Shown here: in pieces, positions 1 through 7,095 of the stretch
Layout of the letters: every line of letters starts with the position of its first letter
Position numbering within the stretch: the stretch's first letter is position 1
Assembly: GCA_045637095.1 (NCBI GenBank)
Contig: JAZTYX010000044.1
Coordinates: 1-39,652, forward strand
Direction: 5' to 3'
Origin: UMGS1649 sp045637095
Lineage (GTDB): Bacteria > Bacillota > Clostridia > TANB77 > CAG-465
Length of the DNA: 39,652 nt
The notes under the pieces: model-generated
What the model was told of the DNA's origin: nothing
Databases searched by the model: none
Seen by the model: the letters and a program-made list of their open reading frames with translations, nothing else
Position numbers and translations under genes: made by a program

Positions 1-1587
1 ATAACCCTTAAATGATACCTTTTTGCCATTGTTATAAGCATTAATTATATCGTTACTATAATGTGAAATATAAACAACACTCATATCTTGTGGGTTTAAT
101 TGATAATCAACTAATAATGTATTATCTTCTACTGCTACCCATTGACCATTCATATATTTTAGTGTAGACCCCTCTGTTGCATTTTCAGGTAAAAATCTAT
201 GTTGCATTGAATTTAATGTTTCTTCTATACGATAGTTAATTATAGGTTGTATTTCACTATAAGTAGGTCTTGATGTCATCATTTGAGCTAGTGTCATTTG
301 TTCTACTATTTCTGTTCGTACCACAGTAGCCGAACTTGATAAAATGCTAACTTTAAATAAATAGTTTTTATCACCAGCTCCTAAATCAACTCTTAAAAAT
401 GGATATGTACAAACAGTTGCACCGTCAACTAATTCCAATTCACTATTTACATATACATCTAATCCTAAAATATATCCTTTAAATGTAACCTTTTTACCCT
501 CATTAAATGCTTGGATAATATCATTGCTATAATGAGAAACAAAAGTAATAGTCATATTTTGCGGGTTTAAATTATATTGAACTGTAAATATGTTTTCTTG
601 CGACTCATCAATATAAGTGTAAACTTCATTAAACGCCTCACTAACCATACCAACAACATAATTCATTGTATTAGCATTAGTTATCTGATTATCTGCATAT
701 TGTTCTTCTGGGTTATATTCTTCAATTGGAACTATTTGTGGCATTGTTTCCATAAGACCATTAGCCAGATTATTAATTTCATCTTTGTTATAGTAATTAG
801 ATAAATCACTATTACTTACAAAACCTTCATCATTTTCTAACTCACTTACTGTTTTAGGTATAGAATTATAAGTCATAGCCAACAAGTTAGCAGCAGGAAC
901 TGATTCGCCTTGACATTGTTCACATTCTTCTATAGTTCGTAAGATGCTGCTTTGTGTCAAAACATCTTCTGGCACTTCTCCAGATCCTGACACCTCTTTA
1001 TATGTACCGTCATCTGCTAAGTATTTATTACCTTCGCCATCTGTTTTAATTGTTCTTGATACTTTATTTACTCTTTGGTTCATAGCTGCTATTTGTCCTG
1101 AATAGTCTTTACCACCGTTATTAGTAATATGTTCTATCCATTCTTCTTCTGTGCCTTCATAACCCTGCTTTACTGCTATTTCATAAGCACTTAAACCATT
1201 GACACCATCTTTACCATCACGACCATTAATGCCATCTCTTCCGTCTCTTCCGTCTCTTCCGTCTTTACCATCAATACCATTAGTTCCATCTTTACCGTGT
1301 TTTAATTGTATTTTTGATATTTTTTCATCTATGCTTTTATTTACTTCGTTTAATGTATCTTTTAAATGCTCTAATTCTTTGCTCTGTTTGTTTAATTCTT
1401 CTTTCTTAGTAAAACTATTAAGTTCTTTATTAAGTTGCTCTAGAGCCTTATTTAGACCGTTAAACTCTTTCTTAAATTCATCTTTAATCTCTTTTGTTTG
1501 TAGGTCGCTATCATTTTGTACATCTTTTATCTTTTGATGTGCCCTTATGATTGCATTTTGTAATTTAATTAGCTTTTTTATGTCCAA
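1..1587 (-). CDS. Collagen-repeat fibre protein (runs to the window edge)
   Basis: Probable virion fibre. Residues 1-95 are a charged coiled coil. Residues 97-130 are collagen-like Gly-X-Y triplets (GKDGRDGRDGRDG). Next comes the AYEIAVKQGYEGTEEEW motif that often follows such triplets in Gram-positive phage fibres. A beta-rich tail follows with two related copies of a domain ending GKKVxFKGY (about 333-380 and 490-529). No ATG occurs before about residue 163, so I chose a TTG start preceded by GAAGGGG, 5 nt after the portal stop. The reading frame is open to position 1. If the molecule is circular, the next codon (39652-39650) is TAA, giving 529 residues that stop inside the second repeat. 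If sequence is missing at the join, the protein continues. It lies between portal and scaffold, so head fibre is as likely as tail fibre. Confidence 0.75.
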   Translation of the reverse strand, partial: MDIKKLIKLQNAIIRAHQKIKDVQNDSDLQTKEIKDEFKKEFNGLNKALEQLNKELNSFTKKEELNKQSKELEHLKDTLNEVNKSIDEKISKIQLKHGKDGTNGIDGKDGRDGRDGRDGINGRDGKDGVNGLSAYEIAVKQGYEGTEEEWIEHITNNGGKDYSGQIAAMNQRVNKVSRTIKTDGEGNKYLADDGTYKEVSGSGEVPEDVLTQSSILRTIEECEQCQGESVPAANLLAMTYNSIPKTVSELENDEGFVSNSDLSNYYNKDEINNLANGLMETMPQIVPIEEYNPEEQYADNQITNANTMNYVVGMVSEAFNEVYTYIDESQENIFTVQYNLNPQNMTITFVSHYSNDIIQAFNEGKKVTFKGYILGLDVYVNSELELVDGATVCTYPFLRVDLGAGDKNYLFKVSILSSSATVVRTEIVEQMTLAQMMTSRPTYSEIQPIINYRIEETLNSMQHRFLPENATEGSTLKYMNGQWVAVEDNTLLVDYQLNPQDMSVVYISHYSNDIINAYNNGKKVSFKGY

Positions 1588-1592
1588 TTAAA

Positions 1593-3374
1593 TCACACCC
1601 CTTCTAAAACTGCTTCCTGTTCTCTTGCTAGTTCTTCCATAGCTTCTTGTTTGCCGGCTTCTTTACTAGCTTGTCGTTCTAATTCCATCTCTTGCTCTGC
1701 TGCCATTACTTGACTAGCTTGTGCTTCCGGATCTTCCATTAAGAACTGATTAGCCCTTTGCTGCATCATTTGAGCCTGAGCCTGTATCATAGCAATCTTT
1801 TCTTGTTCTTCTTCTATTATCTCTATAGCCTCTTCTAATTTTTGTTTAGGCATTACTGAATCATCGTCTAGTAGTTTTACATATGTCTTTAGTTCTTGTA
1901 ATCTTTGTACATTAAACATACCCTGTACATACATATTCTCTATACTTGATTCCTGAGCGAATTTATCAAATACTCCCTTAGGTGTTATATCTACCTTAAC
2001 TGCTGCTTGTAGTTCTCTTAATGCTGTTTGAGGTACATCTACTAATTGAGTAATTGTTTCGCCTGTCATTGGATCTGTTATCTCTTCTTCTAACTTAATT
2101 CCGTCTTGACTATATACAATAAACATATCTAGCCAAATCTTTGCTAAGTCCTCTATGAAGTTCTTGTAACTTTCCTTTTGTTCTGTCATTGGGGCTTTTG
2201 ATGCTTGGTCTACTGCTAATATTGCTCTACCACTAGCATCTTCCGGATTAACTTGCCCTGTTGCTATATCTCCTGTTCCTGCTAAATCTCTTGTTACGTG
2301 GATTAAGTCCTCTTGTAATTGTTTAACATCAGGTGACATTTGAGCAGGTGGTAATGTACTAACTATCTTAGATACATCATCTACACCCATACCGCCTTTA
2401 GTATAAATAATACCTCCGACTTGATTAGCAGCATTAGGATTCGCTACTTTCTCTCTATTAACTATCTTTTGAGGATATGCTTGATATTTAACAGTTAATA
2501 CTCTTCTAACCTCTGTTCTATTAACTTCTATTTGGTTAGGTATTAAGAATCTAACTTCGCCTTCACCTCTAGCAGATCCTTCTTTCTCTTCCCAATTGAA
2601 ATGAGCAACCGGATAGTATGTTAAACCACTATCTTTGTCTTCTTTAATCGTTACCCATCTTGTAGCCATACTAAAATGTACTGTTCCGTCTTTCTTATAC
2701 ATCTTAGTAACTACTGTAACCATATTATCTAATTCGTCTTTAGCAGCCTCTCCTGACTCTTCAAACGTGTCATTGTCTCCGATAATCATATCTATCTTAC
2801 CTTCTGCTAATCCTTCGTCTAGAGCCATTTCTATAGCATTAGATACAGGCATACGCTTTCTAATTAAGATATATGGTTGAGTTTGTATTTCATCATCGTT
2901 TTCATTACCGTAATAGATATCATTCTTCTTAATGATTTCATTTAATGGTGTTTGATTCTCTAGGTCATAGTTAACATATACGATACCTTCATCATTAATA
3001 GCAGCATCTTTAGTTATTCTTCTGCCTTTGAAATCCATTTTGTCTTTTTCCCATATACGAGCAGCCTTCTTATTAAGCATTTCACATATCTTTTCAGCTT
3101 CTTTTCTAAATTCTTTGTTTTCAAAGTTCATACTAGAATAGTTAATTGCGTATAAGTTGTCGTGTATTACTCCGTTTTTGTACTTTACTATAGGTTTGAT
3201 GAAGTTCTTTTGTACTGGTTCTACATCACCTAGTTTAGCTGCTCCCCATTGGTCTCCGTTATACATACGATAGTTTCTATCAGTATCAGTATATATTCCT
3301 GTTAATCTGTGATAGTTTCTACCTTTTTCGTATAAGGTCCATATTGGAGTTTCTTTAATCTCCTGTATATCCAT
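1593..3374 (-). CDS. Portal protein
   Basis: Dodecameric ring at the capsid vertex through which DNA is packaged and ejected. The 593-residue length, the N-terminal segment containing YNGDQWG and FIKPIVKYK, and the central part with DLAGTGDIATGQVNPEDASGRA fit the long P22-type podovirus portal family. The C-terminus (about 510-593) is a Gln/Glu/Ala-rich coiled coil, as in the barrel extension of such portals. GGAGGTG precedes the ATG. It follows large terminase and two small genes, the usual packaging order. The stop is TGA, so UGA is read as stop here. The family call is firm; assignment to a specific portal subfamily is inference. Confidence 0.9.
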   Translation of the reverse strand: MDIQEIKETPIWTLYEKGRNYHRLTGIYTDTDRNYRMYNGDQWGAAKLGDVEPVQKNFIKPIVKYKNGVIHDNLYAINYSSMNFENKEFRKEAEKICEMLNKKAARIWEKDKMDFKGRRITKDAAINDEGIVYVNYDLENQTPLNEIIKKNDIYYGNENDDEIQTQPYILIRKRMPVSNAIEMALDEGLAEGKIDMIIGDNDTFEESGEAAKDELDNMVTVVTKMYKKDGTVHFSMATRWVTIKEDKDSGLTYYPVAHFNWEEKEGSARGEGEVRFLIPNQIEVNRTEVRRVLTVKYQAYPQKIVNREKVANPNAANQVGGIIYTKGGMGVDDVSKIVSTLPPAQMSPDVKQLQEDLIHVTRDLAGTGDIATGQVNPEDASGRAILAVDQASKAPMTEQKESYKNFIEDLAKIWLDMFIVYSQDGIKLEEEITDPMTGETITQLVDVPQTALRELQAAVKVDITPKGVFDKFAQESSIENMYVQGMFNVQRLQELKTYVKLLDDDSVMPKQKLEEAIEIIEEEQEKIAMIQAQAQMMQQRANQFLMEDPEAQASQVMAAEQEMELERQASKEAGKQEAMEELAREQEAVLEGV

Positions 3375-3384
3375 ACTTCACCTC

Positions 3385-3639
3385 CTAATTTGGTACATCT
3401 TCTTGTCCTGCTGCTGTACCATCATATCTTTCTATATTTCTCATTATTGTATCTAGTTTATTTAGTTCATCTTCTTCTTTCTTCTTCTCTTGGTGTGCTT
3501 TATATATATCCATAGGATTAACCTTAGGTAGTTCTACCTTTTCGCCTTTAACCACCTTTTGCCCTACTTTCGCACCGATAGTAAAAGATAGCACGTTAAT
3601 TAGTGCCATTGATATTATAAGTAATATTGTATCTGTCAT
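3385..3639 (-). CDS. Small membrane protein between terminase and portal
   Basis: 84 residues. The N-terminus (about 4-24, ILLIISMALINVLSFTIGAKVG) is a single hydrophobic segment. The remainder is charged, with a Lys/Glu-rich helix. I recognise no family. Small one-pass proteins at this position (after large terminase, before portal) are common in Gram-positive phages and have no established role. Its ATG overlaps the stop of the upstream 50-residue gene as TAATG, indicating translational coupling. Confidence 0.75.
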   Translation of the reverse strand: MTDTILLIISMALINVLSFTIGAKVGQKVVKGEKVELPKVNPMDIYKAHQEKKKEEDELNKLDTIMRNIERYDGTAAGQEDVPN

Positions 3640-3791
3640 TACTTATCACCTTTTTTAGTTTTCTTAGGCTTTGCTGCTTTTGTGATTTTTTCGATAGCAC
3701 CTTCTTTATAGCCATCTATATCATCAACCGTAAAAGTAAAGCCTTTATTTTCTCTTTTCTTTAAATACTCTCTTAATACTGTTTTCTTCAC
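3639..3791 (-). CDS. Small basic protein, unknown function
   Basis: 50 residues starting at GTG, with GGAGGG five bases upstream. The sequence is very Lys-rich, with a C-terminal tail of KPKKTKKGDK type, and no motif I recognise. It sits between large terminase and the small membrane gene and is coupled to the latter by a TAATG overlap. The strong ribosome binding site and tight packing are the main evidence that it is real. Confidence 0.65.
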   Translation of the reverse strand: MKKTVLREYLKKRENKGFTFTVDDIDGYKEGAIEKITKAAKPKKTKKGDK

Positions 3792-3801
3792 TTTATCCCT
3801 C

Positions 3802-5265
3802 CTATACTATTGTTATCTCACCTAAATCATTAATAGGTTCGTGTTTCTTCTCTATATCGAAATGATACTGTGGATTTACTCTTATCTCTTCTTCATCGAA
3901 TGATACTTGTTCTCTTATATGGTGTGCTATTGCTAAGCCCATCATTTGGTCATCGTGTCCACCCTCAGGGGCTTCTATTCTGCCCTTCTCATTACGAATG
4001 ATAGTAAGTAATTCCTCTAGTGTATCTTTATCGTTTAATGTATCTGTATGCTCTCTAACTATCTCTATAAGCCTAGATATAATCGTAGGTCTTGTTAGTG
4101 AAGTAGTTTTAAAGCCGAATCTCTTTTCTGTTCTGCCTGTATATGTATCTATTGCTTCCCTTACATATTGGTTTTCGTAGCCTAGTCTTTGTAGTTCCAT
4201 AATAGGAAATGAATCAAAGTTAGCCTCTATACCTATTAAGGCATTCTTATAAAACATACCTAAGCAATACATTTGTTTTGTGTATTGGTCTGCATCGAAT
4301 TGATGTTTAAGTACTGCTACTTGGTTTCCTGTTCTAGCATCTAACACTTGGCCTATGAAATAATCCGATCCCTCTCCTGCTGTATCTCCACCTATACAGT
4401 ACTTTGATACTCTTGGAGAGTTTGGCATCTCATATATTTGTATATAGCCATTGTTTCTGTCGGTTACGAATCTTATATTACTTATTCTTAATCCGTCATA
4501 ATCATATAAAAAATACCCAACCTTCAAAGGTTTAGGTATTACATCTAATCGTTTAGTTATTGCCTTAGCATCGAATACTGTCTTACCGATAATACCCCAC
4601 TTACCTAAGCAATATACTTCGTATGTGTATTCATCTGTATATTGTAAGTCCTCTAATGCTTTTCTATCGTCATCAGTTAGGAATTTATTATCTTTATATG
4701 TACTAAAGCATACTGTAGCAAGTCCACTATCTATAAAATGCTTCTTAATCCAATGCTGTATGTTAATCGGGTTGAAGCTAAGTACTATCTGCTTCTTAGT
4801 CTTACCACCACGCAAACGTACCTTTAATTGGTTTATATCGGCTTCTTGGCATTCTGTAGCCTCTTCTACCCATATATCCGTTAATTCGCCATTCTCGAAT
4901 GTAATAGACTTAATCTTCTCTACATCATCTAGTCCGGCAAATGCTACTTCATTCCCTGTTAGAAGGCATTTAATACGCATATCTGACTCGTTAACCTTAA
5001 AGTACTTGGCTAAGTTCCAATTGCTTATTACCTGCTTTAAAAGAGGAAATGTAGACTTTCTATTGGTATCTCCTGTTTGTCTGACTACTAATAAGTTGCA
5101 GCGTGTAGGATTGAATAACTTATAAATATATCTCTGTGCTATGAAGTAACTCTTACCCGAAGATCCACCACCATAGAATATTAAATATCTGTCTTGGTTA
5201 TGCAGATACGGTAGGTATACATCATTAAATACTTTCTTGCTTATCTTGATATTTATATTTGGCAT
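3802..5265 (-). CDS. terL: Terminase large subunit
   Basis: ATP-driven DNA-packaging motor with C-terminal nuclease, acting at the portal. The Walker A-like P-loop YGGGSSGKSY is at residues 31-40. A Walker B with catalytic acidic residue is in DIWVEEATE (about 130-138). RNase H-fold nuclease acidic residues are visible in GGDTAGEGSDY (about 291-301) and GGHDD (about 433-437). The 487-residue length matches PBSX/T4-type large terminases of Firmicutes phages. It overlaps the small subunit by TAATG. The wrap-around gene order and lack of defined ends favour headful packaging, but that is inference. Confidence 0.97.
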   Translation of the reverse strand: MPNINIKISKKVFNDVYLPYLHNQDRYLIFYGGGSSGKSYFIAQRYIYKLFNPTRCNLLVVRQTGDTNRKSTFPLLKQVISNWNLAKYFKVNESDMRIKCLLTGNEVAFAGLDDVEKIKSITFENGELTDIWVEEATECQEADINQLKVRLRGGKTKKQIVLSFNPINIQHWIKKHFIDSGLATVCFSTYKDNKFLTDDDRKALEDLQYTDEYTYEVYCLGKWGIIGKTVFDAKAITKRLDVIPKPLKVGYFLYDYDGLRISNIRFVTDRNNGYIQIYEMPNSPRVSKYCIGGDTAGEGSDYFIGQVLDARTGNQVAVLKHQFDADQYTKQMYCLGMFYKNALIGIEANFDSFPIMELQRLGYENQYVREAIDTYTGRTEKRFGFKTTSLTRPTIISRLIEIVREHTDTLNDKDTLEELLTIIRNEKGRIEAPEGGHDDQMMGLAIAHHIREQVSFDEEEIRVNPQYHFDIEKKHEPINDLGEITIV

Positions 5266-5570
5266 TATTCATCACTTAATTCTATTGTAATATTTACATC
5301 GTTATTTACATCTGCTTCAATCTTATCTGTAGGCTTTTCGCCTACTGTATCTCTAAGGAATGTAATTGCTTGTACATTTCCTTTTTGTGCTTGTTCTATC
5401 ATTGAATCAATCATACTATCTAGGCTTTGTCCTAGTTTCTTTTCAATTGCTTCTTTAAATAGTTTCTTCTCTCTTCTTGCTTCTCCTGATTTAATACCGC
5501 CTTTTCTACCTAATTCTCTAACTTCACTCTCGCTTCGTTCATTCATAGGTATTAAGTTCTCTTCGTTCAT
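5265..5570 (-). CDS. terS: Terminase small subunit
   Basis: DNA-recognition subunit of the packaging terminase. 101 residues with an N-terminal SESEVRELGRKGGIKSGEARREKK segment typical of one family of small terminases (DUF5681-like RKGG...SGEARR motif), followed by a helical oligomerisation part. It lies directly upstream of large terminase with a one-base stop/start overlap. The ATG is preceded by GGAGGTG at nine bases. Just upstream on the transcript is the structured noncoding RNA and its terminator, so late transcription must pass or bypass that terminator. Confidence 0.85.
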   Translation of the reverse strand: MNEENLIPMNERSESEVRELGRKGGIKSGEARREKKLFKEAIEKKLGQSLDSMIDSMIEQAQKGNVQAITFLRDTVGEKPTDKIEADVNNDVNITIELSDE

Positions 5571-5625
5571 AGGTTATTACACCTCCTATTTTATTGAGTT
5601 TGACTTCTCATTTATCTGTATAAAT

Positions 5626-5652
5626 AGAAAAAGAACCTATAAAGGCTCTCTT
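5626..5652 (-). terminator. Rho-independent terminator ending the structured RNA
   Basis: On the minus strand a 9-bp stem (AAGAGAGCC with GGTTCTTTT, two G-U pairs) with a TTTATA loop runs into a T tract. It separates the structured noncoding region from the terminase operon and gives that region its own 3' end. Confidence 0.8.
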
Positions 5653-6020
5653 ACTAAAAAATGAAAAAAACATGGAATGTTATTGTACCACTTGCTCAAT
5701 GATACTGTACTAACGATATATCTAGCGAGAAGTCTCAATATCTTATAAAGTTTGCTCCGTTTTAATATTAGTAGTCGACTAACTAACAACTTCTTTACCG
5801 AACCCGATAAGGTTTATTATCTAGTTTCATTACATCTCTGCAACTACTCATTGCTTATATCATCAGTACACTAGCATCAAGTACTAGTGCAAAATTTTGG
5901 ACCTTTAGTACCTTAACAGTACTGTAGAAAGATATATTAAGATAAGGGGATTATATCTCTCTACACTACCTTTAAAGCAGTGCTAACAAGCGAAAGGAGT
6001 TATTTGGCTGCTTGTTATAT
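5653..6020 (-). ncRNA. Large structured noncoding RNA between the late regulator and terminase
   Basis: About 370 bases with no plausible reading frame but dense secondary structure on the minus strand. From 5' to 3' I find: an 8-bp perfect stem TAACAAGC/GCTTGTTA (6017-6010 with 5991-5984); CACTGC/GTAGTG; a 14-bp stem TGTAGAGAGATATA/TATATCTTTCTACA with one wobble; AGTAC/GTACT; TGCACTAG/CTAGTGTA; GCAA/TTGC; and TTAGT/ACTAA. The terminator at 5626-5652 follows. Size and place (late region beside terminase in a Firmicutes phage) recall the large ornate phage RNAs such as ROOL and GOLLD. I cannot match it to either consensus from memory, so the class is open. A promoter is not obvious. Confidence 0.7.
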
Positions 6021-6038
6021 TTTTACATATACTATTCT

Positions 6039-6067
6039 ACTATAACTTTTGTCCGTTTTTGTCCGAA
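6039..6067 (-). promoter_or_regulatory. Candidate late promoter with tandem GGACAAAA repeats
   Basis: At the 3' end of the late-regulator gene the minus strand carries two tandem copies of CGGACAAAA followed by TATAGT. The -35 position holds TTCGGA, a poor match to consensus, so a promoter here would need an activator. The tandem repeat could be the binding site of the adjacent late regulator. Speculative. Confidence 0.35.
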
Positions 6068-6483
6068 GATATGTTTTTTTGTATTTTTCCTAATATCTCG
6101 TATATTTGGCTGCGACAATAAGGCATCTTATACTTTATTTCTCTTACTTTTAATCTATCTATGTATTTATATATGTATGCTTTGTCGTACCAATCTTTAC
6201 TTTTTCTTAATTCTTCTTCTTTATCTGCGAGTAGTCTTTTTCTATCTTCTAAAATGGATCTCGCTTCTTCTAACCTGCTGTCTATATTCTTCTTCTCTTT
6301 TTCTACTAGGTATTCATCGAAGGCATTACTCGGATTGCCTCCATTTACTTTCTCTTTATCGTATACTGTCGCTTGTGGTTGTGTTCTTGCGAATAACCTT
6401 TCTTTTTCGCTTAGTATATCGTCATAATCTTTTTGAGCATTATTATATTTATTTTTAAATTCGTGATATTGAATATAGAGCAT
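6040..6483 (-). CDS. Late-gene transcription regulator, RinA/ArpU/DUF1492-like
   Basis: 147 residues. The N-terminal two-thirds is a long charged coiled coil. The C-terminus (KVREIKYKMPYCRSQIYEILGKI) is a sigma-region-4-like helix-turn-helix. This architecture and the position just upstream of small terminase are typical of RinA/ArpU-type activators of phage late genes. I chose the second Met because GGGGTGG lies three bases before it. The upstream in-frame ATG has no ribosome binding site. It follows the Y-RNA-like array and may share its transcript. Confidence 0.75.
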   Translation of the reverse strand: MLYIQYHEFKNKYNNAQKDYDDILSEKERLFARTQPQATVYDKEKVNGGNPSNAFDEYLVEKEKKNIDSRLEEARSILEDRKRLLADKEEELRKSKDWYDKAYIYKYIDRLKVREIKYKMPYCRSQIYEILGKIQKNISSDKNGQKL

Positions 6484-6508
6484 CAGACCACCCCTATATA
6501 ATATTTTC

Positions 6509-6608
6509 AAAACTCATTAAATTAGGTTGGAATCGAACCAACAAATGTTTCTTTGACAGAGAAATGCCTTAACCTTTTGGCTACTAAATTGTTTGCTGTA
6601 TGAGTTTT
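6509..6608 (-). ncRNA. Y-RNA-like unit 5: outer stem, ACAGCAAAC box, tRNA-like body (GUC loop)
   Basis: A 9-bp outer stem AAAACTCAT/ATGAGTTTT encloses the box ACAGCAAAC on the 5' side and a 73-nt tRNA-like body (6518-6590). The body has an acceptor AATTTAG/CTAATTT with a T-T mismatch at 3-70, U8-A9, D arm GCC-GGC with a GG-containing loop, anticodon arm TTTCT/AGAAA with loop CTGTCAA (GUC, Asp-like), and T arm GTTGG-TTCGATT-CCAAC. The discriminator is A, not the G of tRNA-Asp. No CCA is encoded; the 3' end runs into the outer stem. I read it as a tRNA mimic joined to a Y-type stem rather than a working tRNA-Asp, but a processed tRNA is not excluded. Confidence 0.7.
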
Positions 6609-6617
6609 TCCTTAATC

Positions 6618-6739
6618 AAGACTATATAAAATTTCCGTATGGAGTCGAACCATATACCTTAATGTCCCAAACATTACGCTCAGCCAAATGAGCTTCCGAG
6701 GCGAACTTCCGCCTAATCTTTTTTTGCAGTAATAGTCTT
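6618..6739 (-). ncRNA. Y-RNA-like unit 4: outer stem, ACTGCAAAA box, tRNA-like body (UGG loop)
   Basis: An 8-bp outer stem AAGACTAT/ATAGTCTT encloses the variant box ACTGCAAAA, a hairpin AGGCG/CGCCT (6699-6714) and tRNA-order arms. These are D arm GCTC-ATTTGGCT-GAGC, anticodon arm TAATG/CATTA with loop TTTGGGA (UGG, Pro-like) and T arm TATGG-TTCGACT-CCATA. The 3' segment after the T arm (CGGAAAT) finds no acceptor partner before the D arm; the AGGCG hairpin occupies that place. A chargeable acceptor stem is therefore missing. This is best read as a tRNA mimic carried by a Y-type stem. Confidence 0.7.
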
Positions 6740-6752
6740 TCAATATTTTTAT
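6735..6752 (-). repeat. 18-nt direct repeat, copy B (before unit 4)
   Basis: Plus-strand GTCTTTCAATATTTTTAT, identical to the copy at 7069-7086. On the transcript it is the AT-rich spacer plus the first bases of the outer stem of unit 4. It shows that units 2 and 4 share a recent duplication boundary. Confidence 0.9.
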
Positions 6753-6759
6753 TTTAATC

Positions 6760-6934
6760 AATAGACCTCGCATACCAATTGCGACAAAGCCCCATATGGT
6801 GGGTGTTGTGGGAGTTGAACCCACTATTTACAGGGTATGAGCCTGTTGTGATAATCCGTTTCACTCAACACCTATATTGGTGGGGCTTAAAGGACTCGAA
6901 CCTTTACTTTTTATTTGCTGCTGTAAAGTCTATT
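6760..6934 (-). ncRNA. Y-RNA-like unit 3: circularly permuted tRNA-like domain with a tRNA-Met in its acceptor loop
   Basis: The outer stem AATAGAC/GTCTATT (7 bp) is followed on the 5' side by ACAGCAGCAAAT. Then, in permuted order, come the T arm AAAGG-TTCGAGT-CCTTT, acceptor 3' strand AAGCCCC plus ACCA, a complete tRNA-Met (6797-6873), acceptor 5' strand GGGGCTT (7 perfect pairs), U8-G9, and D arm TCGC-AATTGGTAT-GCGA. One nucleotide later comes the outer stem, which thus sits exactly where an anticodon stem would be. This is a tRNA opened at the anticodon loop and closed at the acceptor end, resembling the tRNA-like domain of bacterial YrlA RNAs. The box lies in the variable-loop position. 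Directly downstream of the Ro60-like gene. Confidence 0.82.
6797..6873 (-). tRNA. tRNA-Met (CAT), nested inside Y-RNA-like unit 3
   Basis: Full cloverleaf in normal order: acceptor AGGTGTT/AACACCC with an A1-C72 mismatch, D arm GTGA-AACGGATTA-TCAC, anticodon arm ACAGG/CCTGT with loop CTCATAC (CAU), short variable loop, T arm GTGGG-TTCAACT-CCCAC, discriminator A and encoded CCA. The unpaired 1-72 position is reminiscent of initiator tRNA, but the three G-C pairs of an initiator anticodon stem are absent. It therefore looks like an elongator, or an Ile-CAU type if C34 is modified. Its ends sit in the acceptor loop of the surrounding permuted domain. Confidence 0.82.
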
Positions 6935-6954
6935 TCATTGTTTTTAATTAATAC

Positions 6955-7073
6955 AAGACACCTTTCGTACTCTAGCCAACTGAGTTATTGATTTTAAATT
7001 GGTCAATCAAGTAGGATTCGAACCTACGACAACGGGGTTGTATGCCCATTTGCTTGTTTGCTGTGCGTGTCTT
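6955..7073 (-). ncRNA. Y-RNA-like unit 2: circularly permuted tRNA-like domain
   Basis: The outer stem AAGACAC/GTGTCTT (7 bp) is followed by the box ACAGCAAAC, a hairpin AATGGG/CCCGTT with an 8-nt loop, then T arm GTAGG-TTCGAAT-CCTAC. Next are acceptor 3' strand TTGATTG plus ACCA, a short AT-rich linker, acceptor 5' strand AATCAA (6 pairs with TTGATT), U8-A9, and D arm ACTC-AGTTGGCTA-GAGT. Seven bases later comes the outer stem 3' strand. D- and T-loop contacts (GG with TTC) are preserved. As in unit 3 the molecule is a tRNA fold permuted so that its ends are at the anticodon stem. Confidence 0.8.
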
Positions 7074-7086
7074 TCAATATTTTTAT
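7069..7086 (-). repeat. 18-nt direct repeat, copy A (before unit 2)
   Basis: Plus-strand GTCTTTCAATATTTTTAT, identical to 6735-6752. It spans the spacer and the start of the outer stem of unit 2. Confidence 0.9.
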
Positions 7087-7095
7087 AAAGTTAAC

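Noticed and set aside
1225..1300. Short tandem DNA repeats near 1.2 kb as a regulatory or recombination repeat.
   Set aside because: They are the in-frame coding of the collagen-like Gly-Arg-Asp triplets of the fibre.
5653..6020. Group I or group II intron in the gap before terminase.
   Set aside because: No catalytic core motifs or domain V seen, no split gene on either side, and a terminator closes the region.
6509..7073. Units 2-5 as ordinary tRNAs split by introns.
   Set aside because: No way of joining halves in the usual order gives matching acceptor stems. The pairs that do match (AAGCCCC/GGGGCTT, TTGATT/AATCAA) need permuted order, and no group I intron core is visible.
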